A stretch of 10,388 nucleotides of DNA. Origin: an uncultured Chlorobiota bacterium. GTDB taxonomy: Bacteria > Bacteroidota > Bacteroidia > Bacteroidales > JAADGE01. The translations under genes were made by a program, and so were the position numbers. The stretch covers positions 1 to 10,388 of the forward strand of contig CAMZKQ010000234.1 of assembly GCA_947311265.1 (NCBI GenBank). The letters are read 5' to 3'. Position 1 is the first letter of the stretch; every line of letters starts with the position of its first letter. The notes beneath the pieces are model-generated. The model did not search any database. It was given only the letters and a program-made list of their open reading frames with translations, and was not told the DNA's origin. This document shows positions 8,869 through 10,388 of the stretch, piece by piece.

Positions 8869-9004
8869 AATGAATATTCTTGAATTTTAAATTGAGTTAT
8901 TTCTATAAACAATCCTTTTTCGCAGTAAAATTAAGAAATTAATTAGTTTCAGAAAATTAAAATTTGAATGTTTTATAATATTTTTTATATCAAAAAAATC
9001 AATC

Positions 9005-9037
9005 CAAAAATAAATAACTAACTTTGTATATTGCAAA
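9005..9037 (-). promoter_or_regulatory. Putative Bacteroidota-type promoter for PPDK
   Basis: Read on the minus strand, TTTG at 9037-9034 is followed after 21 bases by TATTTTTG at 9012-9005. This fits the -33 TTG / -7 TAnnTTTG consensus of the primary sigma factor in this phylum, whose spacing is about 17-23 bases. Transcription would start near 8999, giving a leader of about 160 bases before the ATG at 8840 that includes the inverted repeat at 8855-8868. In such AT-rich sequence a chance match is possible. Confidence 0.5.
9019..9026 (+). promoter_or_regulatory. Putative -7 box for the glycosyltransferase gene
   Basis: TAACTTTG matches the Bacteroidota -7 consensus TAnnTTTG and lies 28 bases before the ATG at 9055, giving a short leader of about 20 bases. 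I see no TTG at the proper -33 spacing upstream, so this would be a weak or activator-dependent promoter. It sits between the -33 and -7 boxes proposed for the divergent PPDK promoter. Confidence 0.4.
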
Positions 9038-9054
9038 CGATTTAGTAAAATTTT

Positions 9055-10164
9055 ATGAGTGCCTTTTTTATTTTTAGTTTAATTATTTTAAGTCTATATA
9101 ATGGGATAATTGCTTGGTATATTTGGGGGTGGGAGCAAATAAAGCCTGAAAAAGAATCTCCTAAAATGGGAAATGAGGCTAAGGTTGTATTTTTGAGTGT
9201 AATAGTTGCCCTTAAAAATGAAAGTGAAAATATTACAAGGCTGGTCGATAGCCTATATTCGCAAAACTTATCGGGCAAGTCATTTGAAGTCATTTTTATT
9301 GATGACCACTCTACGGATAATTCTTATCAACAAATTGAAGGTTGCATTCAAGAGAAATCAAATTTTAAAGTTGCAAGATTAGCTAAAAATAAAGCAGGAA
9401 AAAAAGAAGCAATAGCCTATGGCATTAAGCTTTCTTGCGGGAATTATATTGTAACAACTGATGCAGATTGCTGGCACAGTAAAGGCTGGCTTTCAGAGAT
9501 ATACCATCATTTTAAAACTAAAAGTACCGATTTACTTATTGGCTATGTGGCCATGACTGGAAATGTTTTTTTTGAGCAGTTACAAGTCTTGGAATTTTCT
9601 AGTTTAACTGCGTCTTCTGCTGGTGCAGCAGGGTGCAGGTCGCCTATTATGTGCAATGGTGCAAATTTAGCTTATAAAAAGAGTTTGTACAACCTGTCGT
9701 TAAAAGATTTGGAATTTAACATTGCCTCTGGCGATGATATTTTCCTTTTGCATGCTGCAAAAAAATACGGAAAGCAAATTTCCTTTTTAAAAGGGAGTAA
9801 TGTTCCAGTAATAACAAAAGCAGAAAAAGGCCTTTTCCGTTTTTTTAGGCAACGCATACGTTGGTCTGGAAAAAGCAGCTCTTATAAGGATAAAGGGACT
9901 GTTTTTGTTGCAATTATCGTCGCATTAATAAATTGCCTACTCTTATTTTATGGTGTCCAAAGCATTTTTGGGGGCTGGCAGGAATGGGTGGTACTTATGT
10001 TATTAAAAGGTGTATTTGATTTTGTTCTATTATTTAAGGTGAGCAGGTATTATAAGAGAATAAAAACATTAGTTTATTTCCCCACTTTAATGCTTATTTA
10101 TCCTTTTTATATTGTGCTTACCGCAGCCATAGGGCTAATTGTAAGTCAATCAAGATGGAAGTAA
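9055..10164 (+). CDS. Membrane-anchored family 2 glycosyltransferase
   Basis: This 369-residue protein is predicted to transfer a sugar from a nucleotide-sugar donor on the cytoplasmic face of the inner membrane. An N-terminal membrane segment (about 3-24) is followed by a GT-A domain: SVIVALKNE (48-56), donor-binding FIDDHSTD (81-88), the metal-binding DxD within TTDADC (134-139), SGDD (225-228, probable catalytic-base region) and RQRIRW (265-270), the Q/RxxRW-type motif of processive-like GT2 enzymes. Three C-terminal hydrophobic segments follow (about 283-300, 308-327 and 340-363). The length and layout match the short membrane GT2 proteins common in Bacteroidota. The acceptor and product cannot be told from sequence, and no polysaccharide or lipid-carrier gene is adjacent. 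The ATG at 9055 keeps the first membrane segment; the next Met (residue 38) would remove it. No Shine-Dalgarno is evident. By eye the gene is more AT-rich than its neighbours. Confidence 0.9.
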   Translation: MSAFFIFSLIILSLYNGIIAWYIWGWEQIKPEKESPKMGNEAKVVFLSVIVALKNESENITRLVDSLYSQNLSGKSFEVIFIDDHSTDNSYQQIEGCIQEKSNFKVARLAKNKAGKKEAIAYGIKLSCGNYIVTTDADCWHSKGWLSEIYHHFKTKSTDLLIGYVAMTGNVFFEQLQVLEFSSLTASSAGAAGCRSPIMCNGANLAYKKSLYNLSLKDLEFNIASGDDIFLLHAAKKYGKQISFLKGSNVPVITKAEKGLFRFFRQRIRWSGKSSSYKDKGTVFVAIIVALINCLLLFYGVQSIFGGWQEWVVLMLLKGVFDFVLLFKVSRYYKRIKTLVYFPTLMLIYPFYIVLTAAIGLIVSQSRWK

Positions 10165-10220
10165 GGTGTGAAAAAGAGCTAATTTAGTTAAGGAAATACT
10201 CGGCAGTAGAGTCTGAAACT

Positions 10221-10251
10221 AAAAAGGAGGACTTAGCGTCCTCCTTTTTTT
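10221..10251. terminator. Shared bidirectional terminator
   Basis: AAAAAGGAGGAC (10221-10232) pairs with GTCCTCCTTTTT (10238-10249) around a 5-base loop. On the plus strand it ends in a seven-T run and would stop transcription 57 bases after the glycosyltransferase stop codon. On the minus strand it ends in TTTTT and would stop the convergent right-edge gene, whose stop codon (10250-10252) directly abuts the stem. Confidence 0.88.
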
Positions 10252-10388
10252 AATCTTTTGTTTCTTCAACTGCCTCTGTTGTTTCAGCAACAACTTCTTT
10301 GGCGGTTTCCACTTTCTTTTTTCGTCCCCTACGGGTTCGTTTGGTTGTTTCTTTCTTGGTGCTCGAAGTGAGTAGATATGTTTCATTG
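10250..10388 (-). CDS. Unidentified protein, C-terminal 45 residues only (5' partial)
   Basis: The minus strand is open from the right edge to a TAA at 10250-10252. The readable end runs NETYLLTSSTKKE, then a basic patch KRTRRGRKKK, then an acidic/Val/Thr stretch ending EAVEETKD. Charged, low-complexity tails like this occur on nucleic-acid-associated proteins, but nothing here identifies a family and the folded part lies outside the window. It is called as real coding because the stop codon abuts a strong terminator in the correct orientation and the composition is protein-like. It may be co-transcribed with genes beyond the edge. Confidence 0.6.
   Translation of the reverse strand, partial: NETYLLTSSTKKETTKRTRRGRKKKVETAKEVVAETTEAVEETKD

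Noticed and set aside
8841..8912. Upstream in-frame TTG start for PPDK at 8912 adding 24 residues
   Set aside because: The added residues do not look like a PPDK N-terminus, the start would be TTG, and MSDKKRVYTFG from the ATG at 8840 fits the family.
1..10388. Search for a defence system, mobile element, CRISPR array or tRNA/rRNA
   Set aside because: No transposase, integrase, direct-repeat array, tRNA-like fold or toxin-antitoxin pair was seen; the nuclease carries a T9SS export signal, so it is unlikely to be an intracellular defence effector.

Overview
The window looks like chromosomal DNA from a member of the Bacteroidota. Three things point there: a very large secreted protein ending in a type IX secretion (T9SS) C-terminal sorting domain, promoter-like boxes of the TAnnTTTG type found in this phylum, and A-rich leaders without a clear Shine-Dalgarno sequence. 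I cannot name a genus. No mobile element, CRISPR array, rRNA or tRNA was seen.

Layout. Bases 1-5895 (+) are one open frame that enters from beyond the left edge. It encodes at least 1964 residues of an extracellular, multidomain endonuclease I-family nuclease. The nuclease domain comes first, followed by beta-rich and fibronectin-III-like modules, a lamin-tail-like segment, a beta-solenoid-like stretch, a cadherin/dystroglycan-like Ig domain and the T9SS sorting domain. The first ATG in the visible frame, at 343, lies inside the nuclease domain and is not the gene start. Bases 6057-8840 (-) encode pyruvate, phosphate dikinase (PPDK) with an unusual lysine-rich C-terminal tail. Bases 9055-10164 (+) encode a membrane-anchored family 2 glycosyltransferase. 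Bases 10250-10388 (-) are the C-terminal 45 residues of an unidentified protein with a basic then acidic tail.

Organisation. The nuclease and PPDK genes converge on two back-to-back hairpin terminators (5929-6016). The PPDK and glycosyltransferase genes diverge from a 214-base AT-rich spacer with interleaved promoter-like boxes. The glycosyltransferase and the right-edge gene converge on one hairpin with T tracts on both sides. Each gene therefore appears to be its own transcription unit. The functions (extracellular DNA degradation, PEP/pyruvate interconversion, glycan synthesis) do not form an obvious pathway. I see no convincing new system; the most notable points are the architecture of the secreted nuclease and the polylysine tail on PPDK.
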